Shown: in pieces, positions 5,997-15,400 of the stretch
Layout: each line of letters begins with the position of its first letter
Position numbering within the stretch: position 1 is the first letter of the stretch
Assembly: GCA_964582085.1 (NCBI GenBank)
Contig: CAZOPV010000017.1
Location: forward strand, 62,001-126,000
DNA from: JADGNF01 sp964582085
Lineage (GTDB): Archaea > Thermoproteota > Bathyarchaeia > Bathyarchaeales > Bathycorpusculaceae
Direction: 5' to 3'
DNA length: 64,000 bases
The notes under the pieces: model-generated
Seen by the model: only the letters and a program-made list of their open reading frames with translations
Database searches by the model: none
Told to the model about the DNA's origin: nothing
Made by a program: the position numbers and the translations under genes

Positions 5997-8879
5997 ATGT
6001 GCGCGTTTAGGAATATTGAAGCTAAATGGCAGCGTGCTTGGGATAGCTACCACGTTTTTGAAGCTGACCCCGACCAGTCCCGACGGAAGGTTCTGGTCAC
6101 CTTTCCTTTTCCCTACATGAATGGCCCGCTACATGTGGGTCACGCATTCACAGCCTCACGGGTGGATGTCTACGCTCGTTTCCGCCGCATGCAAGGCTAT
6201 AATGTGCTTTGGCCTTGGGCCTGGCACTGGACCGGGCAACCTCTCCTCGGTGCCTCCCAGCGTGTTGCAAAAGGCGACGAAAACTACATACGCGTACTCC
6301 GAGACGTAGACGGTGTTCCGCCTGAGGAGTTAAAGAAATTCATAGACCCGCTTTACATGGCCCAATATTACACTAACGAAGGTCGCCTCATCGCCAAGCG
6401 AATAGGATTCTCAGTTGATTGGCGAAGAGAATTTACCACTATCTGGCCTACTTTTCAGAAATTCATCGAGTGGCAATACGCCAACCTATGCGAAAAAGGC
6501 TTTGTCACAAAGGGCACTCACCCCGTCGTCTGGTGCCCAAAAGATAAAAGCCCAACAGGCGACCACGACCGACAAAGCGGCGAAGGTGTCACCCCCGAAG
6601 AGTACATCCTCATAAAATACAAGCTAGATGAGAAAACTTTCTTGCCAGCTGCAACCTTCCGCCCTGAAACTATCTATGGCATTACGAACCTCTGGATTAA
6701 TCCTGACTCGACTTATGTCGAAGCCGAGGTAGATGGGGAGCGCTGGATTATCAGCTTGGAAGCTTCGGAGAAGCTCAAAGAGCAAGAACATGACGTTAGT
6801 GTAAAACGTGAGTTTAAAGGCAAAGAGCTTATAGGTAAATCCATCGAAAACCCGCTTACTCACCAGAGGTTCCCTATTCTGCCAGGCTGGTTCGTGGACA
6901 CCAAGACGGCTACAGGAGTAGTGTACAGCGTTCCCGCCCATGCACCGTTTGACTATTTGGCGCTTAAGGACCTACAGGACAACCCTGAGGTGCTGAAAGA
7001 CTTCAACATAGACGCAGAGCTGGTTAAGGCGATTAAGCCTATTTCGATTATCAAAGTTGAAGGTTATGGCGATTTTCCCGCGGTGGAACTTGTCACGAAA
7101 ATGGGCATCAAGAACCAGAATGATCCACGCGCTGACGAAGCAACCAACATTGTTTACAAAAAAGAGTTCCATAGTGGAGTGCTTAAAGAGAGTTGTGGAT
7201 CTTACGGTGGCAAGACAATTAGAGAAGCAAAAGATGTTCTCATCAAAGACTTTAAGCAGTTGGGTATAGCAAGTAGCATGTACGACTTACCCGAGCCTGT
7301 CGTCTGTCGCTGCATGACTCCATGTGTCGTAAAGATTCTCTCCGACCAATGGTTCCTAAATTACTCTGATACAAAATGGAAGACTCTTGCTAAACAGGTT
7401 ATTGAACAGATGAAAATTTACCCTGACTCCGCTAAACCCTGGTTTATGGCGGTTATTGATTGGTTGCGTGAATGGGCATGCGCCCGCACAACAGGTTTTG
7501 GAACTCCTCTGCCGTGGGGTAAAGGCTGGATAATTGAAACTTTAAGTGACAGCACTGTCTACATGGCGTTTTACACGATAAACAAGCATATTAGGCAACA
7601 CAACATCAAACCGGAATCGTTAACCCGTGAAGTTTTTGACTACATATTTCTCGGCAAAGGCGAACCCTTGGAGCTTAGCAAAAATGCCGGTTTAGATGTT
7701 GAATTGTTGAAAGATATGCGCCAAGAATTCCTGTATTGGTACCCGGTAGATCTACGTAATTCCGCAAAGGAACTAGTGTCTAATCACTTATCTTTCTGCA
7801 TTTTCCACCATGCTGCGCTGTTTCCACCTGAGCATTGGCCTCGCGCCATAGGAGTTAATGGCATGCTCATGGTTGAAGGTAAACAGATGCATAAGTCCAA
7901 AGGTAACTTCATAACCATGAAAGGTGCAGTTGACAAGTATGGGGCGGATGCTACCCGTTGCGGTTTAATGTTAGGCGCTGAAGGTATGGATGATCCTGAT
8001 TGGCGCTCAGATAACGTCAAGGATATCCAAGTAAAACTCGAAACTTTGTTAGGCTTTGCAAGCGATGTAATTAAAAAAGCCAAAAATGACGAAGACACGA
8101 CGTTAGAACACTGGTTAAGTAGCAAAATGCAGCAACACGTAAAGGAAGTTACAGCGGCTCTCGAGGAACTGAAAACGCGAACAGCCCTGCAGACTGCATT
8201 GTTTGAAATATGGAATGACCTGAGATGGTACATACAACGGAAAGGCCGAGCTGACACAAAAGCACTGGCTGAGGCAGTTAAGATTTGGCTGAAGCTGCTT
8301 GCTCCATTTGCACCTTACACTTGTGAGGAACTCTGGAGTCAAACAGGCGAATCTGGCTTCATAAGCGTGGCTCCATGGCCAGTTTTTGATGAGTCAAAAA
8401 TAGATATTGTTGCGTTGGAGAAAGAGAATCTTGTAACAGATGTTATCGCGGATACATTTAATATTTTGAAGGCAATAAAAATCGCGCCAAAGCACATTTG
8501 TTACTATACTGCTGCTTTGTGGAAGTGGCATGTTTACTTAAGGATCCTTGAGAAGTCATTTAGTGGCGAAGTAAAAATTAATGAGGTCATGAAAGAAGTA
8601 GCTGCTGATCCAACTATGAAGCCACACATAAAACAATTAGCTGCACTTGTGCCACGGTTAATAAAGTCTTTGACGAAGCTTTCTGGTGAACGAAAAGCCA
8701 ACATGGCGAAGGTCAAAACATTAGACGAAAAAGAACTGATTGCAGGCGCTGCAAGTTTCTTGAGGGAGCGGTTTAACGCTGAAGTCTCAGTTTACAGCGA
8801 AGAGGACAAAGACCGCTATGACCCCAAGCAGCGTGCTAATATGGCTCTGCCTTACCAACCAGCAATATTTATGGAATAA
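5997..8879 (+). CDS. leuS: Leucyl-tRNA synthetase, archaeal type
   Basis: About 960 aa, the normal archaeal/eukaryotic LeuRS length. Class I signature HVGH follows the FPYMNGPL segment near the N-terminus; the KMSKS loop reads MHKSKGN near residue 640. Between them is the CP1 editing insertion with the Cys-rich zinc region (CPKDKSPTGDHD, CRCMTPC). It charges tRNA-Leu with leucine in the cytoplasm. ATG 5997 (MCAFRNIEAKW) is chosen because a TCTTAATAG box near 5965 gives a start of transcription only a few bases upstream, so the mRNA is nearly leaderless; a GTG at 5973 is also in frame. A tRNA-Leu gene occurs in this window at 52864. Confidence 0.97.
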   Translation: MCAFRNIEAKWQRAWDSYHVFEADPDQSRRKVLVTFPFPYMNGPLHVGHAFTASRVDVYARFRRMQGYNVLWPWAWHWTGQPLLGASQRVAKGDENYIRVLRDVDGVPPEELKKFIDPLYMAQYYTNEGRLIAKRIGFSVDWRREFTTIWPTFQKFIEWQYANLCEKGFVTKGTHPVVWCPKDKSPTGDHDRQSGEGVTPEEYILIKYKLDEKTFLPAATFRPETIYGITNLWINPDSTYVEAEVDGERWIISLEASEKLKEQEHDVSVKREFKGKELIGKSIENPLTHQRFPILPGWFVDTKTATGVVYSVPAHAPFDYLALKDLQDNPEVLKDFNIDAELVKAIKPISIIKVEGYGDFPAVELVTKMGIKNQNDPRADEATNIVYKKEFHSGVLKESCGSYGGKTIREAKDVLIKDFKQLGIASSMYDLPEPVVCRCMTPCVVKILSDQWFLNYSDTKWKTLAKQVIEQMKIYPDSAKPWFMAVIDWLREWACARTTGFGTPLPWGKGWIIETLSDSTVYMAFYTINKHIRQHNIKPESLTREVFDYIFLGKGEPLELSKNAGLDVELLKDMRQEFLYWYPVDLRNSAKELVSNHLSFCIFHHAALFPPEHWPRAIGVNGMLMVEGKQMHKSKGNFITMKGAVDKYGADATRCGLMLGAEGMDDPDWRSDNVKDIQVKLETLLGFASDVIKKAKNDEDTTLEHWLSSKMQQHVKEVTAALEELKTRTALQTALFEIWNDLRWYIQRKGRADTKALAEAVKIWLKLLAPFAPYTCEELWSQTGESGFISVAPWPVFDESKIDIVALEKENLVTDVIADTFNILKAIKIAPKHICYYTAALWKWHVYLRILEKSFSGEVKINEVMKEVAADPTMKPHIKQLAALVPRLIKSLTKLSGERKANMAKVKTLDEKELIAGAASFLRERFNAEVSVYSEEDKDRYDPKQRANMALPYQPAIFME

Positions 8880-8926
8880 AAAGCAAATTGAGGGAAAACT
8901 GATGTTTGAGTTTTTCTTGCGGATCT

Positions 8927-10507
8927 TTAGTTTGTAGGGTAAGTTCTTGAGAGTCTCCAGAGTATATCGCCTATTTGCTCATCGCGCATCAAGTCATAGT
9001 ATGCTTTGGCAATTTTTGCTGCAACAGGTATTACACCATGATCTACAATCTGGAGCAGTGTAGGGTTTGGAATTCGATCGCCTAGGAAGGTACTGCGCCA
9101 GATGCGCACGTTGTATTCCCAGCAACGAGCAAGGAATTCCCAGCGCATCCTTGTCAAAGAATCCAGTTCTGCTCCGCGCTTGTTCATGAGTAAGCAGTCC
9201 TCAAGAGGCACAAAGAAGAGAGGTACATAAAACGCGTTGTAGTCTTTGAGGTCATCCATTAAAATTAATGTTTCATTTACGTCATCTTCTGTTTCGTCAG
9301 GTAAACCGACAATGAGTGTAGCAAGCGGATACCAGTTATTATCGTTGAGTATACCAAAGGCTTGAGTCACAATTTCTTTCCACTGCTCGGGTTTATAGGG
9401 CAACATCTTGCCTGCCATGTATTTCTTCATAAGCCTCACACTTCCTGTTTCGATGCCTGTTTCGCCTGTTACAATGGGTTTACCATTATGGTGGTACCAA
9501 GGATGCTGCAACAAAATTTCTGCTATGTCACGTATCATGTTGGGTTTGTTGACAACAGGTGCAAGCGACATGTGACTTGTTTGAATACCTCTGACGTTCG
9601 GAACAGACGCTACACTTTTGACAAGTTTAACAACGGTTTCTTCGTTTGGTATGAAACTTTTACCTTTTACCCCGTACAAAAACAGGTCTTCCGTGACCAA
9701 GGTGATGTCAGCGCCTTTGTCACCCATTTCTTTGGCGGTTAATTCGACTTCTTTCATTATGTTTTCTAATGGAACGTCAATTTTACGCTGCACTGTTGGA
9801 GTACAAAATTGACAGTTTCTTCCGCAACCTTTGCTAATTTCGATGGCGCCATGGATCGCCGCATGCATGATAAGTGGTTCTTGTTCACCATCTTCCATGG
9901 GTGAACGAACCCTTTGTGGAAGAGGTTCATCTGCAACTGCCTTTTTGAAAATTTCAACTATAGTTTTTTGGCCTGGTCCCATAACAAGGCAGTCTATGCC
10001 ATAATCTTTTGTTAATCTCTTGCGTTCTAGTTGCCAGCTACCAAAGCCGCCGACTATGACTTTGGGTTTGTGGGCGCGTATTGCAGGGTTTTCGACGAGA
10101 GCTTTGAACTCCATAGCGTTCATTGGTTCTCCGCCTCCAATAAGTGAGCTGTAGGTTTTGCTGACGTATCCCATGCCTGTCGGGTCCATGCTGCTTATGC
10201 CCACGGCTTTTGTGTTGGGACCAACGAACTTTTCTAGATCAGCTGGATGAACAACTGCAACTTCGTTTTCTGTAAAGCCATTTTGGAGAAGCATCGCTTC
10301 GACTTTTCGTAAGCCATAGGGGGCAAGTTTGGCTCTACCGTCAGGTGTGCGTTCCACTGGCGGGTAGAGATATTTTCTTATGAGCCATTTTGGCACTGGA
10401 CCACGGGCGAAGCCTGCTACGAACGCTATGAATTGGCTGTTGCCGTATTCGCTCATTTCTGTGGCTGAGGCTGTAAGGACTATTTGTGTACCTGAAGTTT
10501 GAGTCAC
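8927..10507 (-). CDS. Radical SAM protein with B12-binding-like N-terminal domain, function unknown
   Basis: 526 aa. Residues about 60-200 resemble the Rossmann-like cobalamin-binding domain often joined to radical SAM enzymes (VGISSMDPTG, VIVGGFGSW, DCLVMGPGQK), but the DxHxxG cobalamin ligand motif is not visible. The 4Fe-4S motif CGRNCQFC is near residue 230, followed by a full radical SAM barrel (GETGIETGS, IVGLPDETEDDVNETL). The C-terminus is helical. Reaction and substrate are unknown. GTG 10507 has a GGGG stretch upstream. It lies 154 bp after phoU on the same strand and converges on leuS. Confidence 0.82.
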   Translation of the reverse strand: MTQTSGTQIVLTASATEMSEYGNSQFIAFVAGFARGPVPKWLIRKYLYPPVERTPDGRAKLAPYGLRKVEAMLLQNGFTENEVAVVHPADLEKFVGPNTKAVGISSMDPTGMGYVSKTYSSLIGGGEPMNAMEFKALVENPAIRAHKPKVIVGGFGSWQLERKRLTKDYGIDCLVMGPGQKTIVEIFKKAVADEPLPQRVRSPMEDGEQEPLIMHAAIHGAIEISKGCGRNCQFCTPTVQRKIDVPLENIMKEVELTAKEMGDKGADITLVTEDLFLYGVKGKSFIPNEETVVKLVKSVASVPNVRGIQTSHMSLAPVVNKPNMIRDIAEILLQHPWYHHNGKPIVTGETGIETGSVRLMKKYMAGKMLPYKPEQWKEIVTQAFGILNDNNWYPLATLIVGLPDETEDDVNETLILMDDLKDYNAFYVPLFFVPLEDCLLMNKRGAELDSLTRMRWEFLARCWEYNVRIWRSTFLGDRIPNPTLLQIVDHGVIPVAAKIAKAYYDLMRDEQIGDILWRLSRTYPTN

Positions 10508-10661
10508 CGGTTTCCCCTTCTATGGAGATAGTTGGTTATTGTTTATCTTATTAACAATTATGGTTTAGAAGATAAAAGAAGATTCACTGGTCTGTTGCCG
10601 GGATAAGTTGTGATCTTAAAAGGGAGTGGGTGAAATAAAGTTCAGCCCCTTTGATTGAAAG

Positions 10662-11315
10662 CTACCGTAAGATTACTTTTTTTCCTGTAGCTATGTAGAC
10701 TACCGATTCTGATATGTAGGTTGCGTGGTCCGCTATACGCTCGAGATATCGTACCACTAGCACACTGGAGATGGTGCATTGAGTTGTGGTGCAAGCTTCT
10801 TTTACTAGTCCATCGAGAAATCTAATGTAAGATTGATCTATTTCGCGCTCTTTTTTGGCAACAGAGTGTGCAAGTTCAGAGTCATGATTCTTAAGCGCTT
10901 GGTTAGTTGCTGTTATTGTGTCTAGGACTTTCTCACTTATTTCGGCTATTTGCTCTGTGATCCAAACGGGGCATGTTTCTTCTCCGCTTAACCTTTTAGC
11001 TGCATTAGATATATCCAAGGCGTATCGGCCATATCGTTCAAAGTCATAAGCTATTTTTATGTATGAATTTATTATTCTCAGGTCTGAAGCTACAGGTTGA
11101 TATTTAACTATTAGTTCAAATGCTTTCTCTTCAACATCAGTGGTCATAGAGCTTAGGATTTCTGAGAGTTCAGAAACGTCTTCGGGGGTGTCTTTTCTTC
11201 TTAAAAAGCCTCGCAAGGAGATAACTAACACTTTTTCTGCTACATCGCTCATTTTGTGGATTATTGCAGTTAATTGTTCTAATCCTTTGTCTAAAAGTCT
11301 GTCCATACTTGTCAT
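10662..11315 (-). CDS. phoU: PhoU phosphate-uptake regulator
   Basis: 217 aa, two PhoU three-helix repeats; the second carries YLERIADHATYISE and the first FERYGRYALDIS, the acidic metal-binding signatures of the family. PhoU restrains Pst uptake and, in bacteria, phosphate signalling. It is the last gene of pstSCAB-phoU and begins 1 nt after the pstB stop. A second, larger PhoU-like protein with a DNA-binding domain starts upstream of the operon on the other strand. Confidence 0.95.
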   Translation of the reverse strand: MTSMDRLLDKGLEQLTAIIHKMSDVAEKVLVISLRGFLRRKDTPEDVSELSEILSSMTTDVEEKAFELIVKYQPVASDLRIINSYIKIAYDFERYGRYALDISNAAKRLSGEETCPVWITEQIAEISEKVLDTITATNQALKNHDSELAHSVAKKEREIDQSYIRFLDGLVKEACTTTQCTISSVLVVRYLERIADHATYISESVVYIATGKKVILR

Positions 11316-11316
11316 C

Positions 11317-12081
11317 TTAACCGAATTTTCCTGTTATGTATTTTTCTGTTAACTCACTTTTTGGGTTCTCAAAGATACTTGTTGTTTCTCCGAACTCTAC
11401 AAGTTGCCCGAGGTACATGAAAGCTGTAAAGTCGGAGACACGCGCGGCTTGTTGCATGTTGTGGGTTACAATTACCACTGTATAATTATTTTTCAGGTTG
11501 ACAACTAGTTCTTCGATTTTGGCTGTAGCTATTGGATCTAATGCTGAGCATGGTTCGTCCATGAGTATAACTTCAGGCTGTAGTGCAATCGCCCGAGCAA
11601 TGCACAGTCTTTGCTGCTGCCCCCCAGAAATGCTGGTTCCAGGTTTTTTCAGGTCGTCTTTGACTTCATCCCAAAGCGTTGCCTGCTCAAGGCTACGCCG
11701 CACAACATCGTCTAAGTCTTTCCCCTTACGTGAGCCACTTAACTTCAAGCCTGCAGCTACGTTATCGTAGATGGACATTGTTGGGAAGGGGTTGGGTTTT
11801 TGGAAAACCATGCCGACGCGTCTGCGGATTTGAACTGGATCAACGTCGTCAGCATAGATGTCTTTGCCGTCTAAAAGAATCTGCCCAGAAATCTTGGCTG
11901 TGGGCACCAATTCATGCATGCGGTTAAAAGTCCTAATGAGGGTAGATTTGCCGCATCCTGAAGGGCCAATTATGGCAGTAACTGCATTCGCCTTCACTGA
12001 CATATTAATGTCCTTTAAGACATGTTTAGATCCAAACCACGCATTCAAGTTTATGCTTCTCAGTTTCTCATTACTTTCCAT
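11317..12081 (-). CDS. pstB: Phosphate ABC transporter ATPase
   Basis: About 254 aa. Walker A GPSGCGKST, Q-loop MVFQKPNPFP, signature SGGQQQR, Walker B VILMDEP, H-loop VTHN; the QKPNPFP and NRMHELVP segments are typical of PstB. It powers phosphate import through PstCA. The choice of ATG 12081 follows from AGGAGG 10 nt upstream; a GTG at 12090 that overlaps the pstA stop has the same site only 2 nt away, too close. Confidence 0.97.
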   Translation of the reverse strand: MESNEKLRSINLNAWFGSKHVLKDINMSVKANAVTAIIGPSGCGKSTLIRTFNRMHELVPTAKISGQILLDGKDIYADDVDPVQIRRRVGMVFQKPNPFPTMSIYDNVAAGLKLSGSRKGKDLDDVVRRSLEQATLWDEVKDDLKKPGTSISGGQQQRLCIARAIALQPEVILMDEPCSALDPIATAKIEELVVNLKNNYTVVIVTHNMQQAARVSDFTAFMYLGQLVEFGETTSIFENPKSELTEKYITGKFG

Positions 12082-12086
12082 TTTTA

Positions 12087-12920
12087 TCACTGCCTCCTAA
12101 GGCGCCCACTACTCATCATTCTGACACCTACGTTAAGAGACAAAACTATTAAAATCAAAACCAAAGCTGCGCCCCATGCTTGCGCTTGGATTTCCGGTGA
12201 AGGTTGGCGAGAATTTAAAAAGATTCTCAAAGGCAAGGCATCCATAGGCTGGTTGAGGCCTTGGAAAAAGTAACTGTTTCCCATAATTGTAAGTAAAATT
12301 GGGGCAGTTTCGCCTGCAATTCGAGCTATCGCTAAAAGTATGCCTGTGACTAACCCTTGACGTGCTGCAGGCAAAACAACGCTTAAAGTTGTTCTCCAAG
12401 TGTGTGTGCCTAAAGCCAATGAGGCTTCGCGAATTGAAGTAGGAACTAGTTTTAGAGACTCCTCGGTGGTTCTTGCCACTATAGGAATCATCATGAAAGA
12501 AAGCGCTATTGAGCCTGCAAGGGGCGAGAAGGTTCCAGTTATACCGATAACGATTATGCTGAACGCCGTTATTCCAATAACTATGGAGGGGAACTCTGTT
12601 AGGATATCGTTGATTGTCCGCATTGTAGAAGCGTATTTGTTGCTGCCAAATTCTGCTAGGTAAATCCCTGAAAATACACCTATTGGAACACCTATAAGAC
12701 TGGTTAAACCAATCAATATTAAAGTGCCTTGTATTGATGGCCCAATTCCGCCTTCTAAACCATTAGCTGTCAAAAACTTAAAGTTAATCTGGGAGGCTCC
12801 CCTTGCGATGACTTCATAGAGAATACTGGCTAAGGGTATGACGGCTATAATAACGCAAAGTAGACAGATGACGAAGAAAAACCTGTCTTTAAATTTACGA
12901 AAACGATAACTGTGAAACAT
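12087..12920 (-). CDS. pstA: Phosphate ABC transporter permease
   Basis: 277 aa with six predicted membrane helices and the BPD permease EAA loop (EASLALGTHTWRTTLSVVLPAARQG). It forms the membrane channel with PstC. Its start overlaps the last base of the pstC stop and its stop runs into pstB, so translation is probably coupled. Confidence 0.96.
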   Translation of the reverse strand: MFHSYRFRKFKDRFFFVICLLCVIIAVIPLASILYEVIARGASQINFKFLTANGLEGGIGPSIQGTLILIGLTSLIGVPIGVFSGIYLAEFGSNKYASTMRTINDILTEFPSIVIGITAFSIIVIGITGTFSPLAGSIALSFMMIPIVARTTEESLKLVPTSIREASLALGTHTWRTTLSVVLPAARQGLVTGILLAIARIAGETAPILLTIMGNSYFFQGLNQPMDALPLRIFLNSRQPSPEIQAQAWGAALVLILIVLSLNVGVRMMSSGRLRRQ

Positions 12921-13861
12921 TATTCCACAGCGCCTCCTTTGACCTTCAAAATGCGGGTAACCATTATGTGCGCAACTATATTTATTAACAAACTGATAAG
13001 AAGCAAAACTAAGCCGGCTCCAATGTAGGCAGATTTTTCTAGCGGTGTTGGAGCCTCTAAGAAACCGTTTGCAATAAGCGAGGGCAAGGTTTGTCCAGGT
13101 CTAAAAAGAGAAGACGGCATAGCAATTGGACCAACAGCATTACCTATCACCATGGTCACCGCCATCGTTTCTCCTACAGCACGTCCCAAGCCTAAAATTA
13201 TTGCTCCAAATATGCCTGAGCGCCCATAGCTTAGAACCCAGTGACGAATAACCTCCCATTTTGTTGCTCCGATGCTATAAGCTCCTTCACGAATTGAGTC
13301 TGGAACAGCGCTAATTACTTCTCTTGAAACTGAAGCAACCGTTGGAATTATCATTATCGCCAATATTATTCCCGCAGTGAAGAGATCTAAACCAAAGGGT
13401 GCTCCACTGAAGATAGGAATCCATCCTAAACTGCTGTTAATTGGTATTTCTATGTAGTTGAGGATCCAGAATCGGAGCACAAAAAGCCCCCACAAGCCGT
13501 AAATGACGCTAGGAACCGCAGCGAGGAGTTCAATGAGATATGAAAAAGGCACCCTTATAGCTCTTGGCGCCATTTCTACAAGGAAGATTGCAATACCTAA
13601 ACTTAAAGGTACTCCTATTAAAAGTGCCAGTCCTGAGGTAACCAAAGTTCCAAGTACGTAAGGGAGGACCCCGAAGGATTCTCGGCCTTCTACAGGGTTC
13701 CAGTTAGTTCCAGTTAAAAAGTCTATGCCATACCGCTGCAAAGCCAGCGTAGAGCCAGTGGTTAAAACGTATGTGTTTAAAAGTAAAATCACAGCCGCAG
13801 ACGCGACCATAGCCGCCGCTATAAGTTTGAATACATTATCGCCTGTTATCTTTACTTTCAC
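12920..13861 (-). CDS. pstC: Phosphate ABC transporter permease
   Basis: 313 aa, six membrane helices, with the permease loop EGAYSIGATKWEVIRHWVLSYGRSGI and GLGRAVGETMAVTMVIGN, both diagnostic of PstC. GTG start. It follows pstS after 53 nt and is joined to pstA by a 1-nt overlap. Confidence 0.96.
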   Translation of the reverse strand: MKVKITGDNVFKLIAAAMVASAAVILLLNTYVLTTGSTLALQRYGIDFLTGTNWNPVEGRESFGVLPYVLGTLVTSGLALLIGVPLSLGIAIFLVEMAPRAIRVPFSYLIELLAAVPSVIYGLWGLFVLRFWILNYIEIPINSSLGWIPIFSGAPFGLDLFTAGIILAIMIIPTVASVSREVISAVPDSIREGAYSIGATKWEVIRHWVLSYGRSGIFGAIILGLGRAVGETMAVTMVIGNAVGPIAMPSSLFRPGQTLPSLIANGFLEAPTPLEKSAYIGAGLVLLLISLLINIVAHIMVTRILKVKGGAVE

Positions 13862-13914
13862 GGGATTTGCACGCTACGTTTTTTTGGATGCTGTGAACAA
13901 AAAAATTGGGTTTT

Positions 13915-15285
13915 TTAGGTTGTTATTAAAGGTTGACCGTTGAAAGTTATAGACTTCAGTGTTGTCTCGTTAATTTGAACCAAGTTCTGAGGGAGGGCGG
14001 CGTACTGCAAGTTTGCAGCTAGTTGTTGTCCATCGTGAACGACATACCAGATGTAGTCTACGAGTTGTTTTGCTTTGTCCCATGTCATGCCTGGAACAAC
14101 GTTGAGTTCCTTATACAGCAACATATACGTTGGTACAACTATTGGATAAGCTTGGGCTCCTGGAGCGTTGAGTATGTTTACACTTGTCCAGTCACCATCA
14201 CCTGCGGGTAAACCGCCAGTTGGAAGAGATTCTGCCGCTGCTGTAGATGAAGCCAATGTTGGCTGCACAAAGTTTCCTGAGTAATTTTGAATTGCCGCTG
14301 TGGGCATGTTGTTTTGTAAGGCATAAGCTAACTCGACGTATCCGATTGCGTAGGGGGTCTGTTTTACTGTTGCTGCAACGTTTGAGTTACCGCTTGCGCC
14401 AATAGTTACTCCAGGCCATTGAACAGTGGTTCCACTTCCAACTTGATTAGCCCAAGTCGTACTCACCACGCTCAAGTACTTGGTGAACCAGTTTGTGGTG
14501 CCCGAGCTGTCAGACCTTCGGACAACGACTATGGCATTGTTGGGTAACGTGATATCTGGATTTAGAGAAGCGATGGCAGGGTCATTCCATTTGGTAATTG
14601 TTCCTAAGTAGATGTGGGCAATCACCGGACCTGTTAGTTTTAGAGCTGTTGAAATACCAGGCAAGTTATAAGTTATGACTATGGCACCGATTGTCTCTGG
14701 AATGTGAACAGCGTTTGGCGCAGCAGTTCTTTGAGATGAAGTTAATGCTGCATCTGTGCATGCGAAGTCAACTGTTTTGGCAGTGAACGATGAGATGCCT
14801 GAGCCGCTTCCGACTCCTTGATAGTTAATTTGTACGTTTGTACGGATTTGTGTGGTGTATCTTATTATTGTAGCATTGATGAAAGGTTGTGGAAAAGTTG
14901 CTCCTGCGCCATTAATTGTTGCGGGTCCGGGTGTAGGAGTAGGGGTGGAAGTAGGAATAGATGTGGGTGTAGGTGTTGGGGTAGGTGTAGAAGTAGGAAC
15001 AGATTGTGTTGGGGTGGGTGTAAAAGTAGGAACAGATGTGGGGGAGGTTGTCGTTGTAAGGGTTGGGGATGGCTCATTTGAAGGGGATGGAGAAGGCAAA
15101 GTTGGAGCAGATGTGGGGGTAGCAGATGGTGAAGATGCGGCTGGTGGTGTTTGCGTAGGCGCAGGTGTTTCAGTTGGTGAGTGGGTAGCCTCAGGAGTTG
15201 GTTGAGACAAGTATACATAGCCTAATGTACCGGCAATCACTATTACAATTGCAACTATAGCAACTAATTTGTAAGTAGTTTCCAT
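13915..15285 (-). CDS. pstS: Phosphate-binding protein with membrane anchor and Pro/Thr/Ser linker
   Basis: 456 aa, longer than usual (about 330-370). Residues 8-26 form an N-terminal membrane anchor. Residues about 30-120 are a low-complexity linker of PTPT/TPTPTP/SPSP repeats, probably O-glycosylated, which lifts the binding domain off the membrane. The PstS domain follows: GAGATFPQPF, YQGVGSGSGI, VRRSDSSGTTNWFTKYL, IGYVELAY. It captures phosphate outside the cell. AGAGGT precedes the ATG. The TATA box at 15322-15331 sits in the gap shared with the divergent AbrB-PhoU gene, which could be its regulator. Confidence 0.96.
   Translation of the reverse strand: METTYKLVAIVAIVIVIAGTLGYVYLSQPTPEATHSPTETPAPTQTPPAASSPSATPTSAPTLPSPSPSNEPSPTLTTTTSPTSVPTFTPTPTQSVPTSTPTPTPTPTSIPTSTPTPTPGPATINGAGATFPQPFINATIIRYTTQIRTNVQINYQGVGSGSGISSFTAKTVDFACTDAALTSSQRTAAPNAVHIPETIGAIVITYNLPGISTALKLTGPVIAHIYLGTITKWNDPAIASLNPDITLPNNAIVVVRRSDSSGTTNWFTKYLSVVSTTWANQVGSGTTVQWPGVTIGASGNSNVAATVKQTPYAIGYVELAYALQNNMPTAAIQNYSGNFVQPTLASSTAAAESLPTGGLPAGDGDWTSVNILNAPGAQAYPIVVPTYMLLYKELNVVPGMTWDKAKQLVDYIWYVVHDGQQLAANLQYAALPQNLVQINETTLKSITFNGQPLITT
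14935..15200 (-). repeat. Degenerate minisatellite encoding the PstS linker
   Basis: Repeats of six-base units equal to CCTACT/CCTACA on the coding strand encode Thr-Pro dipeptides. The run is biased so strongly that all six frames stay open, giving false reading frames on both strands. Such tracts change length by slippage, so linker length probably varies between strains. Confidence 0.8.
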
Positions 15286-15400
15286 TTTTTTACCTCTTCT
15301 TGCAACTAAATTTCAGGCGGTGATTTTATAGCTGTTCGACGTAAACTTTATAGTATATATAGACTGGATATGTAATATACAAAAGCGAAGGTATTCTGAT
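15286..15400. promoter_or_regulatory. Divergent promoter region, pst operon and AbrB-PhoU gene
   Basis: 115 bp between two start codons. Leftward, CTATAAAATC (15322-15331) is well placed for pstS. Rightward, CTTTATAGTATATATAG (15346-15361) is well placed for the regulator gene at 15401. The two boxes are only 15 bp apart, so binding of one repressor could silence both. No clear operator palindrome was identified. Confidence 0.6.

Noticed and set aside
10621..10661. Possible AAAGGG/CCCTTT hairpin upstream of the radical SAM gene
   Set aside because: Arms are short and the loop is too large to be convincing.
14852..15218. Long open frames on both strands over the PstS linker
   Set aside because: Low-complexity Thr-Pro repeat DNA lacks stop codons in all frames; the PstS frame alone has function.
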